DNA of 34,667 nt from Mycoplasmatota bacterium (GTDB taxonomy: Bacteria; Bacillota_I; Bacilli_A; Izemoplasmatales; Izemoplasmataceae), in contig JAFLJX010000237.1 of assembly GCA_022712785.1 (NCBI GenBank), forward strand, positions 1-34,667, read 5' to 3'. Each line of letters opens with the position of its first letter. Positions within the stretch are counted from its first letter, which is position 1. This document shows, one piece after another, positions 19,521-28,584 of this stretch. Under the pieces are notes generated by a model. That model was not told the origin of the DNA and searched no databases. It worked only from the letters and a program-made list of their open reading frames with translations. Both the position numbers and the translations under genes were made by a program.

Positions 19521-20354
19521 TTATTTACCTAAATACGCTTCTACTAATAATGGGTTATTCATCAACTCTTTTGATTCACCCTCCATTATTATTTCTCCGA
19601 CCTGTATAACATATACATAATCAGCAATCTTTAAAGTCTGTAGTGCATTTTGTTCCACTATTAAGACCGTAACTCCTTCTTTTTGAAACTCTTTAACAAT
19701 ATTAAATATATCTCTAACAATAAGTGGTGCAAGTCCTAAAGAAGGTTCATCAAGGACCAATAACTTAGGATCTGCCATCAATGCTCTTGAAATAGCTAGC
19801 ATTTGTTGTTCTCCACCTGATAAGGTATTTGCAATTTGTGATTCTCTTTCTCGAAGAACAGGGAAATACTTATACACTCTTTGTTTATTGTTATTAATTT
19901 TTTCTTTTCTTGTTAACATAATTTCTGGATCTTTACCTTCTAATCCAATTTTTGAATCATCAATTCTTTTTTGAATACTTTTTGTAATTACCTCTTTAAA
20001 TATCTTAGATAATTTAACTGGACCTTTTTTTAACTTGAAAGCTCCTATTCTTAAATTTTCCTCAACAGTTAAATCTGGGAAAACCTGTCTACCTTCAGGG
20101 CTTTGAATAATACCAGCAACAGCAATCTTTTCTACAGCTGTTTTAGTTATATCTTCACCTCTGAAAGTGATACTTCCTGTATCAGCTTTCATAAGACCTG
20201 AAATCTTTTTAAGCAATGTAGTTTTACCACCACCATTTGATCCAAGAATTGCTACAATACTTCCTTTTTTTACAGTGATATCTATTCCTCTTAAAGCCTT
20301 GATAGGACCATAACTAACACTTAAATCTTTTATTTCTAATAGGTTTTCAGCCAT
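19521..20354 (-). CDS. LivF-type ABC transporter ATP-binding protein
   Basis: GSNGGGKTTLLKKISGL, SPEGRQVFPDLTVEENLRIGAF, LSGGEQQMLAISRALM. Confidence 0.93.
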   Translation of the reverse strand: MAENLLEIKDLSVSYGPIKALRGIDITVKKGSIVAILGSNGGGKTTLLKKISGLMKADTGSITFRGEDITKTAVEKIAVAGIIQSPEGRQVFPDLTVEENLRIGAFKLKKGPVKLSKIFKEVITKSIQKRIDDSKIGLEGKDPEIMLTRKEKINNNKQRVYKYFPVLRERESQIANTLSGGEQQMLAISRALMADPKLLVLDEPSLGLAPLIVRDIFNIVKEFQKEGVTVLIVEQNALQTLKIADYVYVIQVGEIIMEGESKELMNNPLLVEAYLGK

Positions 20355-21184
20355 TATTCATCATCCCTTCCTAAGTAAGCTTCTTGTACATCGGGATGTC
20401 TTTTAATGTAGTCAGGAGTTCCTAAAGCTAGGAATTTACCAAAGTTTATAGCACAAATTCTATCACACACTCCCATAACAAATCCCATATCATGTTCTAC
20501 TAATAAGATTGAACATTTATAGTTTTCCTTAATTTGAATCATTAATTTTGATAACTCAGTTGTCTCTGTTTCGTTCAATCCGGCAGCTGGCTCATCTAAG
20601 ATAATTAATTTAGGATTACTCATTAAAGTTCTGGCGATACCTATCTTTTTTAATATTCCATAAGGTTGTCCAGCAACATATTGATCTTTAAGATAATCAA
20701 TTTTCATGAATTTTAAGATTTCTAAGGCTTTTGCTTTATAGAAAGTTTCTTCCTCGGATGCTCTTTTACTTCTAAATATATGACCTATGAAGTCAGATTT
20801 AAATAATGTGTGAGCGCCAATTAACAAGTTATCTATTACAGATAAATCCTTTATTAACTCAACATTTTGAAATGTTCTTACTAGTCCTTCTTTTATAATC
20901 TTTTCAACATGAATATCGTTTAAATTAATTATTTCGTTTTTCTTGTTATTAAATATAATTATACCATCTTTATCTTTATAGAATTGTGTTATACAGTTAA
21001 ATACTGTTGTTTTACCAGCACCATTTGGACCAATAAGTCCAAATATCTCATTTTCTTTTATATCAAAAGATAAATTATTTACTGCTGTTAATCCGCCAAA
21101 TCTCATTGATAAATTTTGAATATCTAATAATGTTCCAGGCTTTAGAACGTATGATTTATTAGTGTTATCACTCATCGCCATCAC
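20354..21184 (-). CDS. LivG-type ABC transporter ATP-binding protein
   Basis: [55 protein letters not shown]. Confidence 0.93.
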   Translation of the reverse strand: MMAMSDNTNKSYVLKPGTLLDIQNLSMRFGGLTAVNNLSFDIKENEIFGLIGPNGAGKTTVFNCITQFYKDKDGIIIFNNKKNEIINLNDIHVEKIIKEGLVRTFQNVELIKDLSVIDNLLIGAHTLFKSDFIGHIFRSKRASEEETFYKAKALEILKFMKIDYLKDQYVAGQPYGILKKIGIARTLMSNPKLIILDEPAAGLNETETTELSKLMIQIKENYKCSILLVEHDMGFVMGVCDRICAINFGKFLALGTPDYIKRHPDVQEAYLGRDDE

Positions 21185-22262
21185 CTGCTTTTAATTTATT
21201 TTGTTTATGTATTTTATATTTATTATATAGTTTTTTGATATCATGAGTGACATGAATCATACCATATGGATAAAACATTACAACAACAATGATTAATATT
21301 CCTGAGAATAAATAAGCAACTCCACTTACGCTACTAAATAAATCTTCAAGATATAATTTAGGTATTCCATATATAATAAATACTCCTAAGAATGTCCCAA
21401 ATATTGATTTCATTCCTCCAACAACAACCATTGCTAGAATTAACAATGTTAACATTAAATTCCAATCAAGTGGTTGTACGTATCTATAGAATGATGCATA
21501 AAGTATCCCACCGATAGTTGCGTAAAGAATTGCAACAACAAAAGAGAATAATCTATATTTAGATATGCTAACACCCATTGCTTGAGCTGATGAGTTACTT
21601 CTACTCATAGCGAGCAGTGCTCTACCTGTTTTACTTTTGGTCAGATGGTACATAACAACCATCATTACTACCATGACGAAACTTAAAAAGATATATGTCA
21701 TATTTCTATCTAGTTCAATAAATCCCAACAATGTTGGATATTTATAGTGAACTCCACCATATGCATTTGTAAACCAAGTTACCCTTTTAAATATTTGACT
21801 AAATATTTCTCCAACTGCGAGTGTGGAAATTGCTAGATATACTCCCTCTACCTTTAAAGAGAATAATCCAACTGCAAGACCAATAAATGTTGCAATAACT
21901 ATTGTAATTAAACTAGATATTTCATATGGGAATCCTAAGGTTTCGAAATATACAACTCCGTAAGCTCCGAATCCTACAAAACCTGCAGTACCTAAACTCA
22001 TTAACCCTGAGAAACCTAGTAAAATATTAAGCCCTAAAGCAACGATTGTGAAAATTATGATATATGCATATAATGAAACTGTTGAGTAATTCATTATATC
22101 AAGCTCTGATAATAACAATATGACATTAAGTCCTACAAACAAATATACAAAACGTCTATACATAGCATCTGTTTTAACAGCTGAAACCATTCTTCTAAAT
22201 GAATCCTTTATATATATAGTTATTTTGTTAAAATAAGATAATACTTTTTTCATATTCATCAC
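21168..22262 (-). CDS. LivM-type ABC transporter permease
   Basis: GLNILLGFSGLMSLGTAGFVGFGAY and conserved EAA-type loop region; multi-TM. Confidence 0.93.
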   Translation of the reverse strand: MMNMKKVLSYFNKITIYIKDSFRRMVSAVKTDAMYRRFVYLFVGLNVILLLSELDIMNYSTVSLYAYIIIFTIVALGLNILLGFSGLMSLGTAGFVGFGAYGVVYFETLGFPYEISSLITIVIATFIGLAVGLFSLKVEGVYLAISTLAVGEIFSQIFKRVTWFTNAYGGVHYKYPTLLGFIELDRNMTYIFLSFVMVVMMVVMYHLTKSKTGRALLAMSRSNSSAQAMGVSISKYRLFSFVVAILYATIGGILYASFYRYVQPLDWNLMLTLLILAMVVVGGMKSIFGTFLGVFIIYGIPKLYLEDLFSSVSGVAYLFSGILIIVVVMFYPYGMIHVTHDIKKLYNKYKIHKQNKLKAGDGDE

Positions 22263-23156
22263 CTAGACCTTTCTAACAAGCTTCTTACCAATAATTCCAA
22301 CTGGTTTGAAGAATAAAAATACTAGGATAAGAACATATACTATTACTGTGCTCCAAACACTCCAAGTTGGTGGTAAATAATAAGCTGCCATATTACTAGA
22401 GAAAGCTATTATATAAGCTCCAATAACTGGCCCATAAAATGTTTGGAAACCTCCAAGCACACATGCAAAGAATGCACTAACTTGAATTGAACCCATCATA
22501 TTGATATCAACTTGTGTTTGAGGTGCAACAATAATCGCAGCAAGTGTTCCAAATGTTGCCGCTGTTGCCCAAGAAATCATTGTTACTGATTTTGTTGGTA
22601 CTCCCATAAGTCTTGATGTTATTTCATTTGATGCAGTAACTCTTATTGCGAGTCCCCAATCGGTAAATTGGATAAATAGGAACACTGCTCCCATTAATAA
22701 TAACGACATTCCTATAGTAAAGAATGAATTATAACCAATTGTTGCACCTAATATGGTAATAGTTGTAGTAGGACTATATGGAATGAATTGTGGTAAAGGT
22801 ATTGGTTCAACACCAAATAACCAAGGTATTATTCCTATAATAACTATAATCAATCCTAACGTAATTATCTGTTTACCTATGTTTCCAACTTTATTAGCCG
22901 GTCTAATAAATACTGTGTCTATAATAAATCCAGTAATTATTGCAGTAACCATAGCTGCAGGAACTACAGCCCATATAGACCATCCCCACTTCATTAATAA
23001 TGTGGCAGCAACAAATGCATTAAGAGTTCCAATTGAACCTTGTGCAAAGTTTGTTGTTTTAGATGTTCTATAAATTAATACTATCCCAAGTGAAGCAAGA
23101 GCAAATACACTTCCTGTTTCCAAACTTCTAAATAATAATTGTAGAAATACACTCAT
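22263..23156 (-). CDS. LivH-type ABC transporter permease
   Basis: GSVFALASLGIVLIYRTSKTTNFAQGSIGTLNAF; multi-TM. Confidence 0.93.
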   Translation of the reverse strand: MSVFLQLLFRSLETGSVFALASLGIVLIYRTSKTTNFAQGSIGTLNAFVAATLLMKWGWSIWAVVPAAMVTAIITGFIIDTVFIRPANKVGNIGKQIITLGLIIVIIGIIPWLFGVEPIPLPQFIPYSPTTTITILGATIGYNSFFTIGMSLLLMGAVFLFIQFTDWGLAIRVTASNEITSRLMGVPTKSVTMISWATAATFGTLAAIIVAPQTQVDINMMGSIQVSAFFACVLGGFQTFYGPVIGAYIIAFSSNMAAYYLPPTWSVWSTVIVYVLILVFLFFKPVGIIGKKLVRKV

Positions 23157-24176
23157 TTAGCCCCACCTCACTATACTAGATGCCCATACATATCCAATTC
23201 CAGCGGCTAGTAAACAAATATTATCGCCTTCTTTAATTGAGTTATTCTCATTTGCTAAATGCAAAGATAGTATTTGATCTATTTGGCCAATATGACCGTA
23301 TTCTTCTAAATAAATTGTTTGTTCATCTTTTAAATTCAGTTCATTCATCATTGCTTGATGACCAGATCTTTTAATATGTAGAATAGCTAGAAAATCTAAA
23401 TCTTTTCTTGCGATATGTGATTTTCTTAATGATTCATCTATACATTTTAACCAATTAGGAAAGCTTACTTTATTAAGTCTTTCTTTCATTTTTACAGGAT
23501 CTAATAATCTTAATGATTTATATGCTTCTTCAATATTGTCCTTAGTTATAGGATTACACGACCCACCAATTTCAACACCTGCAGTTCTTGCGAGTGTTCC
23601 ATCAGCCATAATATGTGAACCTAAAATTAAGTTTTTCGGATGGTTTTTGCGTAAAATCATTGCTCCACCACCAGCTGATAAATTAAACATCATTGACATG
23701 TTTTTATCTTTATAGTCAACAAAGTCACCATTTCTATAACCACCAGCAATCATAATTGTGTTTATATCAGGATCACTTATTAACATATCTTTTGCTATCT
23801 TTATTGCAGAAACAGTTGTACAACAACGATTTTGAAGATCTATACCCCATGCATTAGTTGCACCTATTTTACCTTGTACGTACAAAGCAGAAGTTGTCAG
23901 AGGATATTCTTTCCATTCTTCAGTAACTGACAACACTACATCAATTTCCAAAGGATCAACACCAGTATTTTTTAGGCAATCAATTGCGGCTAAATAAGAC
24001 ATTTCTTGAGATCCTTCTTCACTATTTGCAATTCTTTTTTGTTTTATCCCAAGTTTATCTATTACTGCTTCTTCAGTCCATACGCCCATTGTTTCAACTG
24101 AAATTTCTTTTGCTGTCATAATTTGTTTTGGTAAGTAAATCCCAGTCCCTACAATACCTACTGTTATTTGTGACAT
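23157..24176 (-). CDS. Ketoacyl-ACP synthase III (FabH)-like condensing/thiolase-fold enzyme
   Basis: KASIII-like GIVGTGIYLPKQIMTAKEI, WGIDLQNRCCTTVSAIKIA (Cys aligned to FabH nucleophile), FLAILHIKRSGH (His), YGHIGQ where FabH has YGNTS. Confidence 0.82.
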   Translation of the reverse strand: MSQITVGIVGTGIYLPKQIMTAKEISVETMGVWTEEAVIDKLGIKQKRIANSEEGSQEMSYLAAIDCLKNTGVDPLEIDVVLSVTEEWKEYPLTTSALYVQGKIGATNAWGIDLQNRCCTTVSAIKIAKDMLISDPDINTIMIAGGYRNGDFVDYKDKNMSMMFNLSAGGGAMILRKNHPKNLILGSHIMADGTLARTAGVEIGGSCNPITKDNIEEAYKSLRLLDPVKMKERLNKVSFPNWLKCIDESLRKSHIARKDLDFLAILHIKRSGHQAMMNELNLKDEQTIYLEEYGHIGQIDQILSLHLANENNSIKEGDNICLLAAGIGYVWASSIVRWG

Positions 24177-24207
24177 TGAATCACCTCTCTATATTTATTT
24201 AAAAATG

Positions 24208-24927
24208 TTATAATCTCATTCCACCATTAACACTTAAAGTGTGCCCTGTAATATATGAAGACTCATTGCTAGCTAAGAATAAAGCTACATTTGCAATTTC
24301 TTCAGGTTGTCCTAATCTTTTTAACATTGTAAGAGCTGCAAATTTTTGTAATAACTCTTCAGGTATAGTTTTTAAAATATCTGTCATTACATATCCAGGA
24401 GCAATTGCATTACATCTTACTGGTACACCTTTTCTTGCGAATTCTTTTGCCCAAGTTTTAGTTAATCCTAATAACCCAGCTTTTGTAGCTGCGTAGTTTG
24501 CTTGTCCAATATTTCCATATTCTCCAACAACACTACTAATATTAATAATAGATCCTCCACCAATGTTTTCCATTTGTGGTCCAATGTGTCTAACTAAGTT
24601 AAATACACCTTTAAGATTAACATCTATTACTAAGTTCCATTGTTCATCAGTCATTTTTCTAGTCATTGAATCTCTAGTGATTCCTGCGTTATTAACTAAG
24701 ATATCAATTTGTCCATATTCTGCGACTATTTCATCAAAGAATTTTTTACATGCTTCTGAATCAGTAACATTTAATAAAGACCCTTTAACATTTTTATGAG
24801 TATAAGATAACTCTTGCATATCTGCAGAGATTACTTTTGCTCCTTGATTCGCAAAGCTTAAACATATTTCTTTACCTATTCCGTTTGCTCCGCCTGTAAC
24901 AACGGCAACTTTACCTTCTAATCTCAT
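24208..24927 (-). CDS. SDR-family 3-oxoacyl-ACP/acetoacetyl-CoA reductase (FabG/PhaB-like)
   Basis: VTGGANGIGKEICLSFA, NNAG, ISSVVGEYGNIGQANYAATKAG, APGYVMTDI. Confidence 0.92.
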   Translation of the reverse strand: MRLEGKVAVVTGGANGIGKEICLSFANQGAKVISADMQELSYTHKNVKGSLLNVTDSEACKKFFDEIVAEYGQIDILVNNAGITRDSMTRKMTDEQWNLVIDVNLKGVFNLVRHIGPQMENIGGGSIINISSVVGEYGNIGQANYAATKAGLLGLTKTWAKEFARKGVPVRCNAIAPGYVMTDILKTIPEELLQKFAALTMLKRLGQPEEIANVALFLASNESSYITGHTLSVNGGMRL

Positions 24928-24930
24928 TTT

Positions 24931-26142
24931 CTAAACCTCCATATTTTTAAGGATTACAGCAGTACCCATACCGCCACCGATACATAAAGTAGCTAATCCA
25001 AATTTTACTTTTCTTTTTATCATTTCATGAATTAATGTTGTTGTGATTCTGTTCCCGCTTGCTCCAACAGGATGTCCAAGTGCAATAGCTCCACCATTAA
25101 CATTAGATCTTTCTAAAATTTCTTCTTTTGATAAATCATGTTCTTCAACTAAAGAAGCAATAACACCTAAACTTTGTGCTGCAAATGCTTCATTAAGTTC
25201 CATTAATCCCATTTCACTTAATTTCATGTTTGAATATTTTAATGCGCTTCTAATTGCAGGTACAGGTCCAAGTCCCATTACACTAGGTTCAACTCCACCT
25301 TGTCCAATTCCAACAACTTCTACTAATGGTTTTAAACTATATTCTTTTAAAGCTTCTTCACTTACAACTAACATAAAGCTTCCACCATCATTAATACCAC
25401 TAGAATTTCCGGCAGTTACGCTTCCACCTTTTTTAAATGCAGGTCTTAAAGAACCTAATTTTTCTAATGTTGTTCTTCTATTTGGATATTCATCTGTATC
25501 AAAGACAACTTCATCTCTACGTGATTTAACTGTAATTGGAACAATCTCATCTTTGAATTTCCCAGCATCGATAGCCTCTATAGCTCTTCGTTGTGATTCA
25601 ATTGCAAATTCATCTTGTTCTTCTCTTGTTAATTCAAATTGATCTGCGATATTTTCTGCAGTTATTCCCATATGAACATTATCAAATGGATCAGTTAAAG
25701 CATCAGCAATCATATGATCAGTTACAGTAAATCCACCCATTTTATATCCTTGTCTAACTCTACCAGGAATGATGTTTGGTGCCATACTCATAGATTCTAC
25801 ACCACCAACAATTACCATATTATGTATATCGGCTTTAATTGAAGTAAAAGCAGTCATTATAGTTTTCATACCACTACCACATACCATGTTAATTCCATAT
25901 GCTGGTACACTTACAGGAATTCCTGCCTTAAGTGATACTTGTCTTGCAACACCTTGCCCCAACCCTGCAGGTAAAATATTACCAATTACAACTTCATCAA
26001 TCATTTCTTTTGGAATTTTTGTTTCTTCTAAAATGTTTTTAATTACTTCACTACCATAAACCGAAGGATGTACTGTGCTTAATCCTCCAAGAAAGCTTCC
26101 TATAGCTGTTCTTTTTGCTGAAACAATAAATACTCTACTCAT
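24931..26142 (-). CDS. Acetyl-CoA acetyltransferase (thiolase)
   Basis: VCGSGMKTIM (nucleophile Cys), NEAFAAQSLGVI, NVNGGAIALGHPVGASG, LCIGGGMGTAVIL. Confidence 0.95.
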   Translation of the reverse strand: MSRVFIVSAKRTAIGSFLGGLSTVHPSVYGSEVIKNILEETKIPKEMIDEVVIGNILPAGLGQGVARQVSLKAGIPVSVPAYGINMVCGSGMKTIMTAFTSIKADIHNMVIVGGVESMSMAPNIIPGRVRQGYKMGGFTVTDHMIADALTDPFDNVHMGITAENIADQFELTREEQDEFAIESQRRAIEAIDAGKFKDEIVPITVKSRRDEVVFDTDEYPNRRTTLEKLGSLRPAFKKGGSVTAGNSSGINDGGSFMLVVSEEALKEYSLKPLVEVVGIGQGGVEPSVMGLGPVPAIRSALKYSNMKLSEMGLMELNEAFAAQSLGVIASLVEEHDLSKEEILERSNVNGGAIALGHPVGASGNRITTTLIHEMIKRKVKFGLATLCIGGGMGTAVILKNMEV

Positions 26143-26171
26143 AATTTTTTCTCCTTTACATTAAAATATAG

Positions 26172-26200
26172 ATTATAAATGCAATTTGCATTTCAGTAAA
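26172..26200 (-). promoter_or_regulatory. Candidate second (proximal) promoter of the thiolase operon, TTTACT-17-TATAAT, with a palindrome in the spacer
   Basis: Minus strand TTTACT (26200-26195), 17 nt, TATAAT (26177-26172); AAATGCAA-T-TTGCATTT at 26177-26193. Confidence 0.5.
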
Positions 26201-26257
26201 TATTTTAGTATACTATGTTAGTGAAATAGCAAGATAAATGAATAAGCTCTCATAACA

Positions 26258-26271
26258 TGAACACTTGTTCA
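26258..26271. promoter_or_regulatory. Candidate TetR operator
   Basis: TGAACA-CT-TGTTCA perfect palindrome (6-bp arms) at the predicted +1 of the divergent thiolase operon. Confidence 0.65.
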
Positions 26272-26273
26272 GT

Positions 26274-26302
26274 ATTATAGCATAAAGCGTTTACATTGTC
26301 AA
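26274..26302 (-). promoter_or_regulatory. Consensus promoter of the thiolase operon, TTGACA-17-TATAAT, with a cre-like box in the spacer
   Basis: Minus strand TTGACA (26302-26297), 17-nt spacer, TATAAT (26279-26274); TGTAAACGCTTTAT (26282-26295) matches the cre consensus at 12/14. Confidence 0.85.
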
Positions 26303-26331
26303 TTTACAATCCGTTATAAAAGGAGAAAAAT

Positions 26332-26931
26332 ATGGACTATGAGATAAACATTCCAACATCACGTAATGGTAAAGCCACTTTCAAATTACTTCTTGAAACA
26401 AGTATTAAAGTTTTTTATGAAAAAGGGTACCATAATACAACAATAAAAGACATAACAAACGAGGCTGGAGTTGCTGCCGGCACCTTCTATTTATACTTTA
26501 AAAACAAATTTGTTTTGTATAAATATCTACTATTAGAAATACACCATGATATTAGGAGAACAATATCACAAAAAGTTGCTCTTGTAGAAGGTCGTTTTGA
26601 TAAAGAAAGAGAAGGTCTTAAGACTTTTATTCAATATACAATAAAGAATCCTCATTCTTATAATATTATATGGGAGTCTTTATATATTGATAAACAGTTA
26701 TTTATAGATTACTACTCTGGATTTGCAAAGAGATATGAAAAGGGATTAAATCAATCCATCGTTGATGGAGAATTACACAATGTTGATACTGAGTTAGTTT
26801 CGTATATACTTATGGGTGTTGCCAACTTTATCGGTTTAAAAGTTATATTAAACCTAGGATCAAATAACGAAGATATTGAATTAGTTGTTGATAATGTTAT
26901 GAAAATTATTAAAACGGGAATATTTAAATAA
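26332..26931 (+). CDS. TetR/AcrR-family transcriptional regulator
   Basis: FYEKGYHNTTIKDITNEAGVAAGTFYLYFKNKFVLYKYLL helix-turn-helix; AAAGGAG RBS; divergent from the thiolase operon. Confidence 0.93.
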   Translation: MDYEINIPTSRNGKATFKLLLETSIKVFYEKGYHNTTIKDITNEAGVAAGTFYLYFKNKFVLYKYLLLEIHHDIRRTISQKVALVEGRFDKEREGLKTFIQYTIKNPHSYNIIWESLYIDKQLFIDYYSGFAKRYEKGLNQSIVDGELHNVDTELVSYILMGVANFIGLKVILNLGSNNEDIELVVDNVMKIIKTGIFK

Positions 26932-26935
26932 ATAG

Positions 26936-26988
26936 AACAAAAACACACAATTGATATTTAACATCAATTGTGTGTTTTTGTTTTTTTT
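26936..26988 (+). terminator. Strong intrinsic terminator of tetR
   Basis: Perfect 20-bp stem AACAAAAACACACAATTGAT/ATCAATTGTGTGTTTTTGTT followed by T-tract. Confidence 0.92.
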
Positions 26989-27127
26989 ATAATTATATGT
27001 CTATTTCTTTTTCAGTTCGAATTTGTATGCAACAAATTCAATAATAATCTAGAAAACCAAAAAGTGAATAAATATTTACTAGATATCTCACCAGATGTTC
27101 TTAAGATTGCTCCTACAATACAAAATA

Positions 27128-28561
27128 TTATAGGCTATAATACATTTCGAATTCTATTGGGTGAGGCATTTTATTTACCTTTAAGAAATCTTCTCTAATT
27201 CTTTTAATATGGTTTTTAATTATATTTTCTGTGAATACCCCTCCAGCTAATAAGAATTTATAGTCTTTTTCAAGCTCGTTAGAAGCTTCATATAAACTTG
27301 TTGGAAGTGAATCTAATTTTGCCTGTTCTTTTTCTGATAAGTCAAATAAATTAATATCATATGGTCCATAGCCTGCTTTAACAGGATCAATTTTATTAAG
27401 TATTCCATCAAACGCAGCCATCATTATAGCAGAGTATGCTAAATATGGATTAGCCGTAGCGTCAGGACTTCTTAATTCAAAACGTTTTTCATCAGCTGTA
27501 ATAGTATACCCTGGAATTCTTATAACTGCAGAACGATTAGCTGTTGCATACCCGATAGTTACTGGAGCTTCAAATCCTGGTACAAGACGTTTATATGAAT
27601 TAGTTGACGGGTTAGCAATAGCACTTATAGCTTTTGCATGTTTTAAGATTCCACCAATAGCGTAGTGCGCTAATTTTGATAATCCTGAATATCCTTTTTC
27701 ATCATACATAATATATTCATTATTCTTTTTCAATTGGATATGAACATGCATTCCATTACCACATTCATCAACAAATGGTTTTGGCATAAAAGTAACTGAT
27801 TTTCTTAATTTAAATGCAGTTAAATTCAATAAATTCTTTAACTTCATTGTTCTATCACCCATATCTTTAATTCCTGAAAAGTTTACTTCTATTTCAACTT
27901 GTCCTGGTCCACCATTTTCAGAATGGTGATATTTAATAGGTATATTTATTTTTTCAGCCTCAATTGCGACTTCAGTTCTAAACTCATAACTTGCATCAAA
28001 TGGAGAATCTAAATGATATCCACCATGATGTGGGACAGTGAATCCAATATTCTTATATGAATCATCACTTGAATTCCAATTAGCCTGAGCACTATCTAAT
28101 TTAACTTCCATGTGTTGATTAGTATTTTTATATGAAACATGATCTAAAACAAAGAATTCAAATTCTGGTCCTAAAAGACAAGTGTCTGCAATGTCTTTGT
28201 CTATCATATATGTTTCTGCTTTTTCAGCAATATATCTTGGGTCATCTTCAAATCTTCTAAGCTTGTTTCCGTCAATAACATAGATATTTGCAATCACAAC
28301 AATAGTCTTATGTACTTTACTAGAATCTATATAACATGTAGTAATGTCAGGAATCATAACCATATCAGATTTATCTACAGTTAAAAATCCATAACTTGAA
28401 CCATCAAATCCAATTCCTTTTATCATCAAGTCCGATGATAACTTTTGAGAAGTTATAGATAATCGATGCCATTTGCCTCTCATATCAATAACTTTTAGAT
28501 CAATTATTTCAACTTCTTCTTTATCACAATAATTAATCATTTCTTTAATGTTTTTAAACAT
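27128..28561 (-). CDS. glnA: Glutamine synthetase, type I
   Basis: GIGFDGSSYGFL, LGPEFEFFVLD, ENGGPGQVEIEVNF, FVDECGNGMHVHIQL, NRSAVIRIPGY, KRFELRSPDATANPYLA. Confidence 0.95.
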   Translation of the reverse strand: MFKNIKEMINYCDKEEVEIIDLKVIDMRGKWHRLSITSQKLSSDLMIKGIGFDGSSYGFLTVDKSDMVMIPDITTCYIDSSKVHKTIVVIANIYVIDGNKLRRFEDDPRYIAEKAETYMIDKDIADTCLLGPEFEFFVLDHVSYKNTNQHMEVKLDSAQANWNSSDDSYKNIGFTVPHHGGYHLDSPFDASYEFRTEVAIEAEKINIPIKYHHSENGGPGQVEIEVNFSGIKDMGDRTMKLKNLLNLTAFKLRKSVTFMPKPFVDECGNGMHVHIQLKKNNEYIMYDEKGYSGLSKLAHYAIGGILKHAKAISAIANPSTNSYKRLVPGFEAPVTIGYATANRSAVIRIPGYTITADEKRFELRSPDATANPYLAYSAIMMAAFDGILNKIDPVKAGYGPYDINLFDLSEKEQAKLDSLPTSLYEASNELEKDYKFLLAGGVFTENIIKNHIKRIREDFLKVNKMPHPIEFEMYYSL

Positions 28562-28584
28562 AATATCTCTCCTTATGAATTAAG

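Noticed and set aside
25043-25642. 199-aa plus-strand ORF opposite the thiolase gene
   Set aside because: Antisense shadow of a well-supported coding frame; no recognisable domain and no RBS/promoter context.
26290-26320. TTTACA/TATAAA pair as the tetR promoter
   Set aside because: Spacer of 19 nt and predicted start inside or beyond the RBS; the tetR promoter could not be assigned confidently.
27019-27039. GAATTTGT-ATGCA-ACAAATTC hairpin downstream of glnA as a terminator
   Set aside because: 8-bp AT-rich stem ~90 nt past the stop, without a U-tract on the glnA strand; too weak to call.
26968-27198. 76-aa plus-strand ORF after tetR
   Set aside because: Starts inside the tetR terminator and overlaps the glnA 3' end; no homology signal.
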